Below, in pieces: positions 51,201 through 63,361 of a stretch of 64,000 nucleotides of DNA. Below the pieces are notes generated by a model that was given only the letters and a program-made list of their open reading frames with translations, did not search any database and was not told where the DNA came from. Each line of letters starts with the position of its first letter. Position 1 is the stretch's first letter. Where the stretch lies: assembly GCA_030770545.1 (NCBI GenBank), contig CM061090.1:11735501-11799500 (forward strand), written 5' to 3'. Origin of the DNA: Macropodus opercularis. Lineage: Eukaryota > Chordata > Actinopteri > Anabantiformes > Osphronemidae. A program made the translations under genes and the position numbers.

Positions 51201-53094
51201 ATGGGGCAAACTAACAGCGTGTGCTTCTCCAGAGGAGAAGGAGGGATCTTGATACGTGACAGTGACTGTGCCAGGATTTGGCAGAGAGAAGGCTGTGATG
51301 AGATAATGTGTAAAGTGTAAAAGCTTCTTCCTCAATTTTACTAGCTTTGCAAAAAAATAAAAAGAGGCACCTCTCACTTTGCAGTGATGCTAAATAGCTG
51401 CCAAAACACACAAATCCCCCATATAGATCAGATGCCAGAAACACACGAATAGAAGACAGAATCGACTATAAAATAAGAAGAAAAGCAGAAGAGAATGAAT
51501 CACAACCAAGTCTCTTTATCAGATAAACCAAAGGGGGCAAAAACACATTTCATTCTAAGCACCTGGACCAAAGACAACAAGCTTTTTATTCCTTTTGAAC
51601 ACAACTGTAAACAAAAAACATAAAGACAGGAAGACAGAAATCACCAATCAAGTCAAACACACCAATCAAGAAAAGGAAAAGGGCGGAATGAGCCACTCAT
51701 TCCCTGTTGGTTTTGGATGTTTTCATTTGTAATAAAGCAACAGACATGACGCACAATAAAGGTCAGAGAGCCTCATGAGTTTGGTTTGATTGTTAAGCGA
51801 AAACATTTTCAAAAACCCAAAGATCAACAATTCAGCAATTTGGAGATGTCACTTTAAGATCCACAAAAAGTTAATCTACCTTCTGTTAAAGCATTTAGCT
51901 GTGACCAAAACGTAACGTAAGATTTATTCCAAAAGGAGGTTACTTCACGGGAGCTACAGTTAGTAATGTTTCACCTACTATTAGTTACTAATTTCTTGTT
52001 GTTAAATGTGTTATGTTATACTAAAAATTTCTCTCAGACTCCTGCTGCTACCAACAGCCTGTGTGTTCTCCTATAAAGTTTTTGTGAGGGTGTTTCCCTC
52101 AAAGAAAAATCAAGTTGGAAAGTGTTTTTATTGCAACTGCATACTGATACTAGAGACGTGTTTTATGAATTCAGGGAAACAGACTCTTCTGCATGCAAGC
52201 GCCACACAGGTGGCAAGGTCTTAAGTATGGGTGTAGAGGAACCACTGTGGTTTTTCACGTATGGTAAACCTGCCAAGTGCAGTTTATAGGCTTCCTAATT
52301 CACTTGCTGCCAGAGTATGTTAGTTAATGACAAGGAGTATGTAAAATACAGAGAGAAAACTCTGAGATAAAATAACGCAGAGAAAAAAAGCCACCTGCAT
52401 CTCAATTCCTCAAAAACCCTGAAATGCACTGACCCCAAACTGAGACGGAGCAGCATCAACATCAAACACAACACACCTTCTCCGGATTTGCCATTTGGCT
52501 CTTGATCACATTTCAAAACAATGCCTGTAAACTCAATAATCTCATTGTGACCCAGTCTGTTCATTGTTGATGTCAGGCACAAGCCTTCAGGGAACGGCAG
52601 CTACAGTAACATTACACTTCTTTCTGCTGCCGCTTCTAAATGTCCAGCAACTAAAGAAAAACACACGAGCAAAGTCATCAGCAGTCTGTTTGACAGCTTA
52701 AGTGGTTTTGGCGCTTGGCACATTCTTTTACAAGTTGACTCAAATGGCAAATGTTTTAGTAGTAACACTTTTTTTTCTTTTTAAAAGTATTGATTGTTAC
52801 AAAAATGTGATGTCATTTGTTGAAGGTCGTATGCATGTTGAAATGTATGCATGTTCAGTAAGGATTTATAAAAAAAAATAAAAAGAGCTTCACAAAATAA
52901 AGGAGAGATTAACTTTTGAATGAATGAAGGGAATGTGCTGTGACATAACTGGAAGGATGGAGACACTGTGAAGGAGACCGCTGCCCCCAAAGATTCAAAA
53001 TCAACCTGTTAATGAAGTCCTTGACTCCTGGAAGCAACCCCTAAACCAGTAGAGTGGTGAGGTAGGAGTGGGATCAAGCAGGTGAGAGAGCAGA

Positions 53095-53126
53095 GCAGGA
53101 GGGCAGGAGGGCAGGAGGGCAGAAGG
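53095..53126 (+). repeat. 8-bp minisatellite (GCAGGAGG)4
   Basis: Three perfect GCAGGAGG units are followed by one GCAGAAGG unit, inside a purine-rich stretch of col4a6 intron 1. Confidence 0.9.
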
Positions 53127-56101
53127 ACAGCGAACAAGAGGAGGTGGGAGTGGGAGCAGAGGGGGACTTGTCGTGTTGAGGAGGGTCTAGTGACCACAAA
53201 TCAAGCTGTGATCAGACGCTTCACTTAGTGTTTTTGGAATGTTCCAGCCTAAAGCACCTGCAGGGAGTTTGACAAGTCCCGCCAAGCTCTGGAGGAATTC
53301 AGCAGAGGGGGGCAGGAATGAAGAGAGGAGAGTAAATGTGTAGGGATGGGAAATTACAAATGACCAGGTTTCACTATTTCTTTGGATTTATAGCCAAAAT
53401 AACCATTTAGTTGAGTCAGGAAAATGATTATGGTACATTAGGCAGCTCATGAGATCAAGCCTGAATTTAAAAATAACTAACAACTGAGTCCTTCTCCTCC
53501 TTCTTGTCATGCCTCCTGACCATTCCTCATCACCCCTGTGTGATGTTTTCTCTGTGCCAACAGATGTGTCAGGAGCTTTCAAGGCGCTGCCGCAGTTTTC
53601 CCTCTGTGCACGTTCAATGAAACATTACTTTGAGAAGAGTTGCATCAAAACTCAAGGTTATCAAAATAATCGACAAAAGGCAAAAATGTGAGTGATGTAT
53701 CTGGACTGGAGCGCTTTAAATGTTTCATCAAATAAAATGCTACGCAATCCTAAAGGACAGACATGTTTCGTCATTTGCTGTTAGTTCTTAGGCTTCATGT
53801 TTGTGTACGTGGCACTTACCTTACTGCAGAATCTGTTTAGCTCGCCTGAAATAACCATTGGTTCACTATAGCATGAACTTACAGGCTAACGAGGCTAACA
53901 TGCAACTCATACCAAACACAAAGTGGCAACCTAGACACTACACAGTAGCTAACAGACATCACAGGCAGCTAGAATGCTCAAACTAAATTATGATTGTTAT
54001 TTGTCCAAAAAACAAGCCTTTTCATGTGGTGGGACAGCTCTAACTAATCACTACACAGCTTGGTATAGTAAAGGTCTATTTGGCTTCGATTCACTCCCAG
54101 ATACAGTTTACATGACAGCACAGTGAGACACGCCTTCATCTCAGGTTCTGACTGTGTTCCTGTCTGCCGACACTGACAGCACCTGGTGAAGACACTTGCT
54201 CTGGTGCAGTCAACCTCACTGAAGACGCACACAGACCAACTCTGAGCTGGACCACTGCAGCGACTCATAAAGCCTCGGTTACCACGGTTATGAAAGCCCG
54301 GACCACCCAATGACCCCATCTGTCACTCATTCCTCCCACACACACATATATCTGTCCATCCACTCAGCCACCCACACGCGCACACCCCACTAAACAACAG
54401 GGAGGTGGGAAATGGGTGGAGGAGTCAATTCAAAGTCAATGCAGCTCCATCAGCTGAGTCCTATTTAGAGACAGGAAGCATTTGGGTGTTGATCCTTTCA
54501 TTTAATACTGCTGATAAAGACACGGATGACACACTGTAGGATTATGGTCAGCTTAGGGCCACTTGTGTTTTAAAATACATGTATGATTACAATTTAACAC
54601 ACCATGGTACATCTGACACCATTTATTTTGTTAATAGTCCTTCAGATGTCAGCTGTGTAACCCTGTGATATTCAAAATGCTTTTGAACCGACACTTAACT
54701 AAAGACATGTAGCTTCAGATCAGTGTGTCAGTAAATCATTAGTTTACCCTTCACCCTGCTTTTATTGTACATTCGCTTGATGCTCCAGGTACGATCTTAT
54801 ATTATAGTCATATTTAAGATAAATGCTGCAGAAATGATGACACTGAAAGGAAACACATCTTAGGTTAAATGAAAACCCATCATCAGGATGACAATGGACT
54901 GATGAATACAAACCGAAAACGAAAATAAAAAAAAAAACGTTCTGTGCAACAACCTCATCTCGGCTTGTACTCGTCCTATCACTGCAGCAGCAGTGAGTGG
55001 TGTATATAGGTGTGGCTAATAACAGGCACTATGCTAAATATTCATCAGCTGGGTGGGGTTTGAATTTCAAATGACAAGGGTCGACTCACACATAGACCAT
55101 GAAGCTAAATTTAAGCACAGGCTTCAGTCTTTTCCTTTAAAGAAATGATCCACACAGTCTGGAGAATATCGGTTGCAACTGCAACATGTAACACAAATAA
55201 GAAATAAAATGTGCAACAAACTAACAGTCTACTGGTTTCATTTTGCAGGGTGACACAAATAAATGAAAAACGCGTTGCCCCATGTGGGCCAAGCTGAAGA
55301 CACCCACACTGTGACGCATGACATGGAGACCTGTGCAGGCTCTCTGCTCTGCTGTGAGACACTTGTGCCGTTCATGCAACAAGTGGGTGTCAAGTTGGCA
55401 CCGTTTCATTTAGTGCGCTCTCCGTATGGGCTGCACGCTGATTCAAAGCAACCATTTATGCACAGTGGTTTCACGAAAGTACCTTCTATAGCAGCTACAG
55501 TGACAGTGCAAAGAAAACGGATTCACGCGTCCTGCCTGCTCGTGTTCAGGCTTTATCTGCTCCAAATAAACCAAGCGAAGAGCCACTTGAAGCAGCCTTA
55601 TAGTAAACAAATGGCACTTACTGCATGCGTAGATCTCAGCGCCAAGGCGACCGCTACCACACAAACCCTGCCAAGGAAATTCACATTTCGTTAGGTTGTG
55701 TTCTCCTGTGATTGTCAGGTACGAATGCTGGTAAAAAGAAAAGTTCACAGCGGCGGCGAGTAAAGCCCATATGCAGCTGAGTGTGTTAGGTGCAGTGGGA
55801 TTTTTTTAAGAGGACGTTTTGCTTACAGGAATTTCATTTTGATCCGACTGGCAGAGGGGGAACCGCGGGTCCAGACTCGATCCCCTTGTCTTCACCGGCT
55901 GCAAGGCACTTCAAACGCGCTCATCGACTGCTCCAAAAGCCCTGTCATCTACCCGGAGACAGAGAGATAAAGTAGTCCCACCGCGAAACCCAAACCCCCT
56001 CTTCACACACATGAACCGGCTCGAGCTTTAAAACAAAAACAGCACAGTAACTTTCTTTCTAGGTCAATTTCTGTCCGAAAACCAGAGCTTATCCAACTCA
56101 C

Positions 56102-56209
56102 CAAAGTTGCAGCGGCGAAGTCGCTGCTGCGCTCTCCGGGCTGTCGCGCTTCAAACTCAGCAGCGCACCGCAGCAGCAGCAGGAGGAGGGGCCAGCACAT
56201 GTAATTCAT
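56102..56209 (-). CDS. col4a6: Collagen IV alpha-6-like, exon 1 (signal peptide), coding part
   Basis: This is the first coding exon, 36 codons. It begins MNYMCWPLLLLLLRCAAEFE, a short N-region followed by a leucine-rich hydrophobic core, which fits a secretory signal peptide that sends the chain into the ER. The frame ends ...AAATL and meets a consensus donor (TTG|gtgagt) in phase 0, matching the phase-0 acceptor of the next exon at 16944. A second in-frame ATG lies at codon 4, so the exact start is uncertain. The exon sits 1.47 kb from the divergent start of col4a5, the head-to-head arrangement typical of collagen IV pairs. The 5' UTR extends to the right but its limit is not visible. Signal sequences diverge fast, so identity rests on position and on splicing to the 7S exon. 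Confidence 0.75.
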
Positions 56210-57676
56210 CCCTCCATACCTTTGGCTTCAACATTTAGAGCCCAGACTATGTACAGGAGACTTTTCGATCCGTAGCAAGAATGCATTCCAACATTCATCC
56301 AAGGAAACCTTACAAAATAAATTCATTAATGAGGGAACTAAATGATGGCATGAATGTGTTTTTATTTTATAATACCAAGACGAAATATCTTCCAAAGTTA
56401 CTCCCTTATAATTACTAGATTTGAAAGGAATCTTAGGATTCCAAAATCATCCATATCAGGTTTTCGGTTTGGGCAAAAATTAAAATCGCTTGCTGCAACA
56501 CCTTTGTTTTATTCTTTGTTGTGAAATTAATCAGATATTGTGGGTATGTTGCAAATGGTCTTGCATCTGTGGAGTCTCAGCTTTGTGAATTATAACATGG
56601 TAACTTGTCTCTTTGTATATGTTGTAGGATATCATTACCTGTAAATAATGTCTCACACATTAAAGCTCTGCAGCCTGTTTAACTTGTGGAGCACCACATG
56701 GATCTGTCCTTGGACAAACTAATTTTATTAAAAAGCACATTATCTTGTGCACAAATCGTTTGTACTATATTTTCAACACTGACACCAAATTAATTTCCTC
56801 ACGTTGTTTAAACTTAAAAGCTCTGCTGCATTGTCAGTCAAACTGTTCATAAACTTCTGGATACTCCAAACTACTACAACCCAGCGACTGCTGCATATAT
56901 TCTGAGGAGCAATGTTTCATTCTAAAATGTGACAATTTCAGACAAGTTTCAACCAAAACCTCCGTCATTAAATAGTCATTAACCGTTTCGTCTGACTTTA
57001 TGTGAGCTGTTGTGATTCAGGCTTAATATTCACCTGGAAAATACACTTCATGTGTCAATGACGCACCGGTAACAGAAGCGCAGGATGATCTATTTATTCT
57101 GAAAACGACTTAACCTTGTGTCAGCAATGCGACGTGTGCGGGCGAACACAAATAAATGACAAATAAACGATTTAATGTGTAACTTTTCTGCAGCCTGCGG
57201 CGCTAAGTATCACATAGACAGCACATATCAATCCGCCATCGAGAGGACCACGCGTGGTCAAACCTGGGTTTTTTTTCTCCAACACACTTTAGAGAGAGAA
57301 ACACTCAACTTTGGTCATGTGTTAAGAACCAAACGTTAAAGTACAAGTATGTAGAAGCTTCAGTTTATATGACATGCGTGTCATGGTGAAAACCAAAGGC
57401 GTGGTTTCACTGCGCTGATGTAGATCCGGCCTGGGCAGGTTTGCAAGTCGAGGAGAGGAAAAGTTAGAGGGGGCAGAAGAGGCGCACGGTGCCAGAGCCT
57501 GGAGAGCGAGAATCCTCTGCAAGCGCAACAACCGCACAGCGCCGACAAGAAGAGTCCCCCCCCCATTATTTCTCTTTCAGGTGTGCAGGGGGGAAGGAAG
57601 GTTTTGACATGCGATTAGCCAGACGCACAGTTTGTCAGTGTTAACGCAGGAGGACACTTGTTTTAGTCCCCATAAG
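56210..57676. promoter_or_regulatory. Shared bidirectional promoter region between col4a6 and col4a5
   Basis: These 1,467 bp separate the two divergent start codons and must hold both 5' UTRs and both core promoters. The middle part (about 56270-57180) is AT-rich, with no gene. The col4a5 side (about 57420-57676, continuing to about 57930) is CpG-rich and G/C-rich, including a run of nine C's near 57556-57564. CpG density also rises inside and left of col4a6 exon 1 (about 55860-56190). I see no well-placed TATA box or CCAAT box for either gene, which fits the TATA-poor shared promoters described for mammalian collagen IV pairs. Transcription start sites cannot be placed from sequence alone. 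Confidence 0.65.
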
Positions 57677-57757
57677 ATGCATAAAGACTTGAAGAGCCTC
57701 GCCGTGCCTTTGCTCTTCCTCGCCCTGTGCGCCGCGGTGCAGCGATCCGAGTCTGCG
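57677..57757 (+). CDS. col4a5: Collagen IV alpha-5-like, exon 1 (signal peptide)
   Basis: This is an ATG-initiated 27-codon exon ending in a consensus donor (GCG|gtaagt) in phase 0. It starts MHKDLKSLAVPLLFLALCAA and ends VQRSESA. The basic N-region, leucine/alanine core and small-residue end are those of a signal peptide. Human COL4A5 and COL4A1 also have a 27-residue first coding exon before the 7S cysteines. A purine lies at -3 of the ATG (aagATG). Identity as alpha-5 rests mainly on its position head-to-head with the alpha-6-like gene. If that gene proves to be col4a2, this would be col4a1. The next exon lies beyond the right edge, more than 6.2 kb away. Confidence 0.75.
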
Positions 57758-60700
57758 GTAAGTGCGTTTCTTGTTTGACTAGACTCGAGATGCTAACCTG
57801 ACGGAGATTTTGTCGCTTACTAACGAACCCCCTCCTTCCCGCAACACAACCGCAGCGAAGGACTCGAGAGACCCGCTGCTCTCAGCCAGCCGGCGCCGAG
57901 ACACCAGCAAGCTGCACTAAAGTTTATAAATAGAGAGGCAGCTTTATAACAAGTGCTTCCCCTTCTGCTCTAATAATAATCCTTCTGTCTCGGTTTGTTA
58001 TAATAACCATCGGCCCTATAATTAAGACACGTTTGTATCTTTGGGCTGGGATTTTAACGCATTTTAGCAACGACAATGCAGCAGCACCGTCATGCGCTTC
58101 GCTTTGTAGTTTGATGAAAGATCGCACGGAGGCTCTGTGCATCACGTTTCTCCAGCCCCGTCCCCTGCAAACAGGAGGCAGCCTGTCGCAACACGCCGAC
58201 CACGACGCGCCTTTGCCCGCATGTGGCGACTCTCTGTAGTTTTTGCTTTTATTCCTGGTAAAGCTGTGGACGTACTAGTGGGAAGTGTGGCGGGACTCGG
58301 CGGGGGTGCAGCCGGTGCGCTGGTTCTTCCCGTTCTTGTAGTTCAAACATGAACCCCTCTGTCAGGGATGTCATGCTGTGCGTACTTTAGTTTGGTGACA
58401 TGAGAGAAACTGTGATTTTTGCATGCGTTTGTCCAGGTGTAGTCCGCTGCAGGTACGTTTCATGCTGAGGCGCATTTGGACGCAGTTGTGTCTAAAACCC
58501 TACTGTGCGCACAGGACAGACTCAAATTGTTCCAGGATGAGATAAGATGTCTTTCGGAGCAGAAACCTCTGGGGTGTGTTTGTTGAGGCATATTTTCTAC
58601 CTTCTCCGCTTTAGTTTGAATCTGTGACTCCTCGCTTGCAGCTGCAACTTCTTTGACATCTCATGGGCGTCTCAGCGTCACTTCTCGTGTAATCGTCCAA
58701 CGTGCTCTGCTGAATATTCAACACGTCCGTAATAATTAATGAGGCACATGCAGATTCGCTTGATGCCGCCCACACGAGGCGGGTCCACTCAGGCCTGCGC
58801 GCTGCAGTTCAGCGGGTTTATCGTACGGTATGAGCCAGGCTTTTACCAACACGGCCAACCTTTTGCGTCCAGTCTTTCTGTGGTTCAGTCACATCAGGTA
58901 TAATACTGTCATAAAACACCTTTACTATGTCCTTGGATGTAAAAGTCAGCCGTTCAAAGGACAGCGAATATAGGCTCCATCTGGGATCCGAGACCTTTAT
59001 CCTGATTGATGGTGCAACACGAAAGGCAGCTTTAAAACCCGCAGCGTGATTTTGACTTAATGTCTAAGTAAAGGACTTAACACTTTAACCCGTGAGTATG
59101 TGCAGTACAAGTGTGAGTGGCTTCTTTGTTGCCATGGAGACTTTAGGTGAAAGGCAGAGAAAGGGAAGTGGGGTACCACTTTGTGCCTAGGAATGCGCCT
59201 GTGTCCCCACCCTCACAGACAGTATGAGGATGAGACGGAAGATTAGGAAGAGGAGTTTGGTTCATGTACCACGGATCTTATCAGCAAATGGAGGTTCCTC
59301 AGGCAGTGAGATGCAGGTGGAAAGCTGTGGAATAAGCCAGTAAGTGGACCTTGATCTGAGAATATTATGTTACAAAGAAGAGATAGTGGTGGAGGGAGGA
59401 TGCAGAGAACCAAGTGGATTTTTTTCTCTCACAACTTTTACCTTTTCCCTTGCTCCTGGCGTTCCTGATTGTCTCAGCGTCTGAGTCTTCTCACCGAGGC
59501 CCCCTGGTGGAGTGCAAACCTCCAACCATCTATTATTCAAACCTCTACTTCAGACGGGTCCAGGAGTGCTGGAGCCAATCCAAGCTGTCACAGAGGTGGA
59601 CAGAACCACCAGAACCTGTTCTCCAGAACTCAACCTGGCTTTTTTAAATCCTTGATCACTAAACCTGTTTAATGTTGCGTGTTTGCAGTATATATTTAAA
59701 GCTGATCCAAAACTTGCAGGGCAGGAATTCCTATTTAGTTTTTAATCATAAGCTTGCTTTAATGTGAGTATCCGTCTTCTGTCAGATAGAAATCTCCACT
59801 CAGCCAGGTGAGGGAGTTCAGCCGTAATGTATACCTGGAGGTTTTCCTTTGAACCCGTCATGCTACGCAACCACAAACACACTTAATTTGATGCATGATT
59901 TCCTGTGTGCTTGTAGGTACCCAAACAAGCACACACTTTATTTTTTGTTTTGCACAGTCACCCTCAGCCTCATGTTGGGTCGTCTCATCTTTCACGTGAC
60001 CCTTATCCTACGTGGGATACGGTCACGTGAACGTTTAGGTTTTGTGTGTGTTTTTGTGTGTCTGTGCATGCTGAGGGAGTTAAGCTAGTCATAACATCCT
60101 CAGATTTAAAGCAGAGATAATACTGTGAGGTTAGCCAAATCCGCAGAGCCGTACCTGCAGTAGAAGAGTGACAGGTGTTTGTGCTCCAGTCAAATCTTCT
60201 GTTGTTTTCTCATGTCTTTGTGCATTTTGTGGATTTCTTCTTCTCTTTGCTTTAGACCCATCTAATGTATTTGTGTTCTCCTTCCCTGTATGTAGTGAGT
60301 CACCAGTTTTATACATAATCCAATTTAGAATTACATTTATGGGCCAGAAATAAAAAAAATAGTAATGCCCCAATATTGTGTTCCATGGCTTTTTGGTCCC
60401 CTGACTTTGTCGTGTCTGGTCTCACACAGCATATATTTGACCTTTAGGTCTGAAAGGCTCCTTATGCAGGAAGCAGTGCAGGCAACATGTTCATTTGCCA
60501 CCTGTGTGTTCTGCTGCACATTATGTGAGATGGCGTGTGTGCGTCTCCTGGTAGGCACTGTGGTGTCAATGAGCTGAGGATGCCATTAGGATTAACAGGT
60601 GGACAAAAGTCAATGAGAGCTAACACCAAATGTTTAGACAGCTAATTACCCCTATGCAGTACTTACACTCCTCCTGCCTCCTTCTCCTCGTTTGTCTTTC

Positions 60701-60889
60701 TCCCTCCCACTTCTGAATGATGCAGGACTGATGATGCAGCCACAGCAACCGATCTAAAAGAAGGAGAAATAACACCCGCAGGAATAAATAAATGGTGAAA
60801 CCATGTGGTGGTTTATGTTGAAAATACATGTTGAAAAACTACAGGTTTCAACTTGTAGAGTATTTCTGCGACTTTAGATGAAGTTGCAC

Positions 60890-61520
60890 TAATAATAAAT
60901 CTAGTTTCTGCTGGAAGAAGAGTTTTTTAAAGCAATAGTATGGTTGTAGTAGCAGTACTGTTACAAGGTGTACTAGACAAATGAGTAACAGCATTACCAG
61001 AAGCCGTGGTCGTATTAGTATTGGGATCAAACGTACAGCAAGCAGAATAATACAACAATACTGCAGCTACAGGGCAGTAGTTAAATGAGGCTGGTTTGCA
61101 GGGTAATACGTGGCGTCCCGCTACTAAACAGTAGTAGTGTGTCACAGAGCATTTCTAGTAGTAGTAGGTCCCATAAATGATGCACAAGTTGAATATCTAC
61201 AAAGCTGTAGCAACAGCTGCAGCAGTTGTGAAGTAATAGTATTAGTAGTACTCAATACAATGACTGTAATGGTACAAATAAAAGCTGCAAAGCGTTGGTT
61301 AGTAGCAGTATTCAACTATTAGGAGTAATATCTAATATAGAGTAGCACTAGTGGTACAGTGGTAGTAGAGGCAGGGCGTCTCTACTGGTGGTCACTATGG
61401 CGATAGCTGTAATAACTGCAGTTGTAGCAACAGCTAAGTTGTAGTTTCAATAGTATTTGCTGTAACTACTGGAGCAGTAGTTGTGATACAGTACTACTAG
61501 GATCATCAGTTCATTAACAG
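60890..61520 (+). repeat. Decayed GTA/GCA triplet-repeat tract
   Basis: Over roughly 600 bp, triplets such as gta, agt, gca and their reverse complements recur far above what neighbouring intron shows. Short perfect runs include agtagtagtagg near 61157 and tagtagtac near 61242. The pattern suggests an old trinucleotide satellite degraded by substitutions. The limits are approximate. Confidence 0.55.
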
Positions 61521-63339
61521 GCACTAGTACTTGGCTTCAATTAGTCACGGTAGGAACAGCTGAAGCATGACAATCTGATTAATGCACATTACAATTAGAT
61601 TTCTTTCCAAAACTTCGGCCCAAACCCACATCTTCCCCCTCCCCCGTTTCACTAAGCACTTAGAGGAGAACAAACAAAGTGTGTTTGTTAGAGACGTCTT
61701 TATTTACTCCGTCCCTTGCTGTTTGGTCTGAGGCTTTAAAGCTCAGTGGCTATTTCCACCTGTCTCTACTGTCTATCTGTGTTATTCTTACTATGTTTAC
61801 TCTTATCATTAATCACACAACAGGGATTTTCAGACCAATTTTCACATTGTTACGAGCCCCAATAACAGCTTGTGCCAGAGTCGTGTTATTCATAGCTCAT
61901 GACACCAGCAGTGCGCTTTAACCCGTCTAGGTGCTTCATGTGAGCCACTTAAAGCGCTTGAAATCTCTGCTGGGTCATAAGAGCAAAGAATATCTGTTGG
62001 ATTAAAGCAGGGCACTATATGGATTTGCATAGATTTAGGTTACAGATTACAATTAAATCCGCTTGGTTGCTCTATATTGGACTTTAGATATCGCCTGATG
62101 ATGATATATGTCTTACAGCCTGAATTCCTGTGGTTGTCACGGCTTCACTAAATTAACATAAAGCTTAGATGATGTCATCTGGGAGAGCTGGTATAAGAAG
62201 AGTACAACCTTTTTTAAAACTAGTTAGAGGACTACATGACTTCTGAATTGTAAAACTCCTTCTCATGGCATCATCTGGTCCATCGCACCACCCAAACTAG
62301 TACCATAGACATTACAGCTGAATATCAGTGAAGTTTAACAACCCGAGTAGCTTCAGCATTGTTTTAAAACGGTATATTTTTTGATTTTAGAATGACTTTG
62401 ACTTTTTAGTTTTACAGATCTTAATTTAACGAGTTTGGCCCTATGTTGTATTCCTATTTCTCCCACACAATAAAAAAACACTCTGGTCTACTTTTGGTAT
62501 AATACTTTATTCTTGAAGATTTGATGGCATGATCAACGTGATGTTGATGACCCGTTAATGTAATTTAGTATGACTACCTCAAGTTGATATAGTATTTGGT
62601 CTCTTTTAACACTAACACAGCGTCTTTGCCAACACTAAAGACATGTATCCACATTCTTCAGGCCGGTGGATGGCTTTCACACATTTGCTTGTCTAGCAAC
62701 CTGGGTGCGATCTTTTCTGATGTGTTCAGGCACTAATGGGAAAGTCAGACATCTGGAAATTTATTGATGCCATGGAGTAAATTTCTATTCTGTTAAGAGC
62801 ACGGACAGATTTGTTTTGCTTGTGCGTGTTGAGTGTAGCTGTAACCCAGTGGACTACCTGACAAATCCACCTACGCAGAACAGTCATAGGACATGCCGTC
62901 CTCTTTAAGTACTGCTTTTTCTTTCTTTTTTTATCAAGAGAACATCATCTGCTTTGTTTTGCGCCTCGCATATTCTACCTGGAAAAAGGGAAATTTGTAG
63001 CATGAATGGAACACAAAGCTCTGCTCAGGGACAAAGTGAAATGAGATCAACATCTTCAGGTAATAAAACTTGACTGGACTTGGAACATTTATTTATTTTG
63101 AATTCTTTCTTTCCAAAGAGAAAGAGAGTGAGAGTTAATCTGTCTGAGATCAGCCAGGGATCTTGATCTACAGACGTCGACTGCTGAACTACAAGTTCAC
63201 AGGGGAGCGGTAAACTCCCAACCTCGGCAGGTGGGAACACTGGTGTGTGCTTTGTGGGCATATGACTCCAAAATGAGGGACAATTCATACACTGATGACA
63301 CTGAGACTTTTGACAGTGGGGAATGTTTTCGGAGAAACC

Positions 63340-63361
63340 TAATAATGATAATAATAATAAT
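63340..63361 (+). repeat. (AAT)n microsatellite
   Basis: About seven AAT units, one changed to GAT, in col4a5 intron 1. Confidence 0.85.

Larger units (their letters stand above)
16945..56101 (-). other. col4a6: col4a6 intron 1 (39.2 kb)
   Basis: This is a single intron between the signal-peptide exon and the 7S exon. No open frame in it shows a recognisable family, Gly-X-Y periodicity or consistent splice borders. The longest frames (about 120-175 codons) are isolated and lack similarity I can name. It contains a (CA)n microsatellite at 24012, an (AAAAC)n tract at 29474, a Tc1-like remnant at 44477-45252, a fish interspersed-repeat fragment near 40235 and an 8-bp minisatellite at 53095. Large first introns are usual in collagen IV genes and often hold enhancers, but I cannot point to a specific element. 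Confidence 0.85.

Noticed and set aside
55264..55694. 143-codon plus-strand frame beginning MKNALPHVGQ
   Set aside because: It is the longest ATG frame in its region but shows no domain, signal or splice support, and a frame this long is expected now and then in a 39 kb intron.
57322..57566. Leucine-rich minus-strand frames near the col4a5 5' UTR, considered as an alternative col4a6 signal exon
   Set aside because: They do not begin with ATG, arise from CpG-rich sequence, and lack a phase-0 donor at a sensible place; exon 1 at 56102-56209 fits better.
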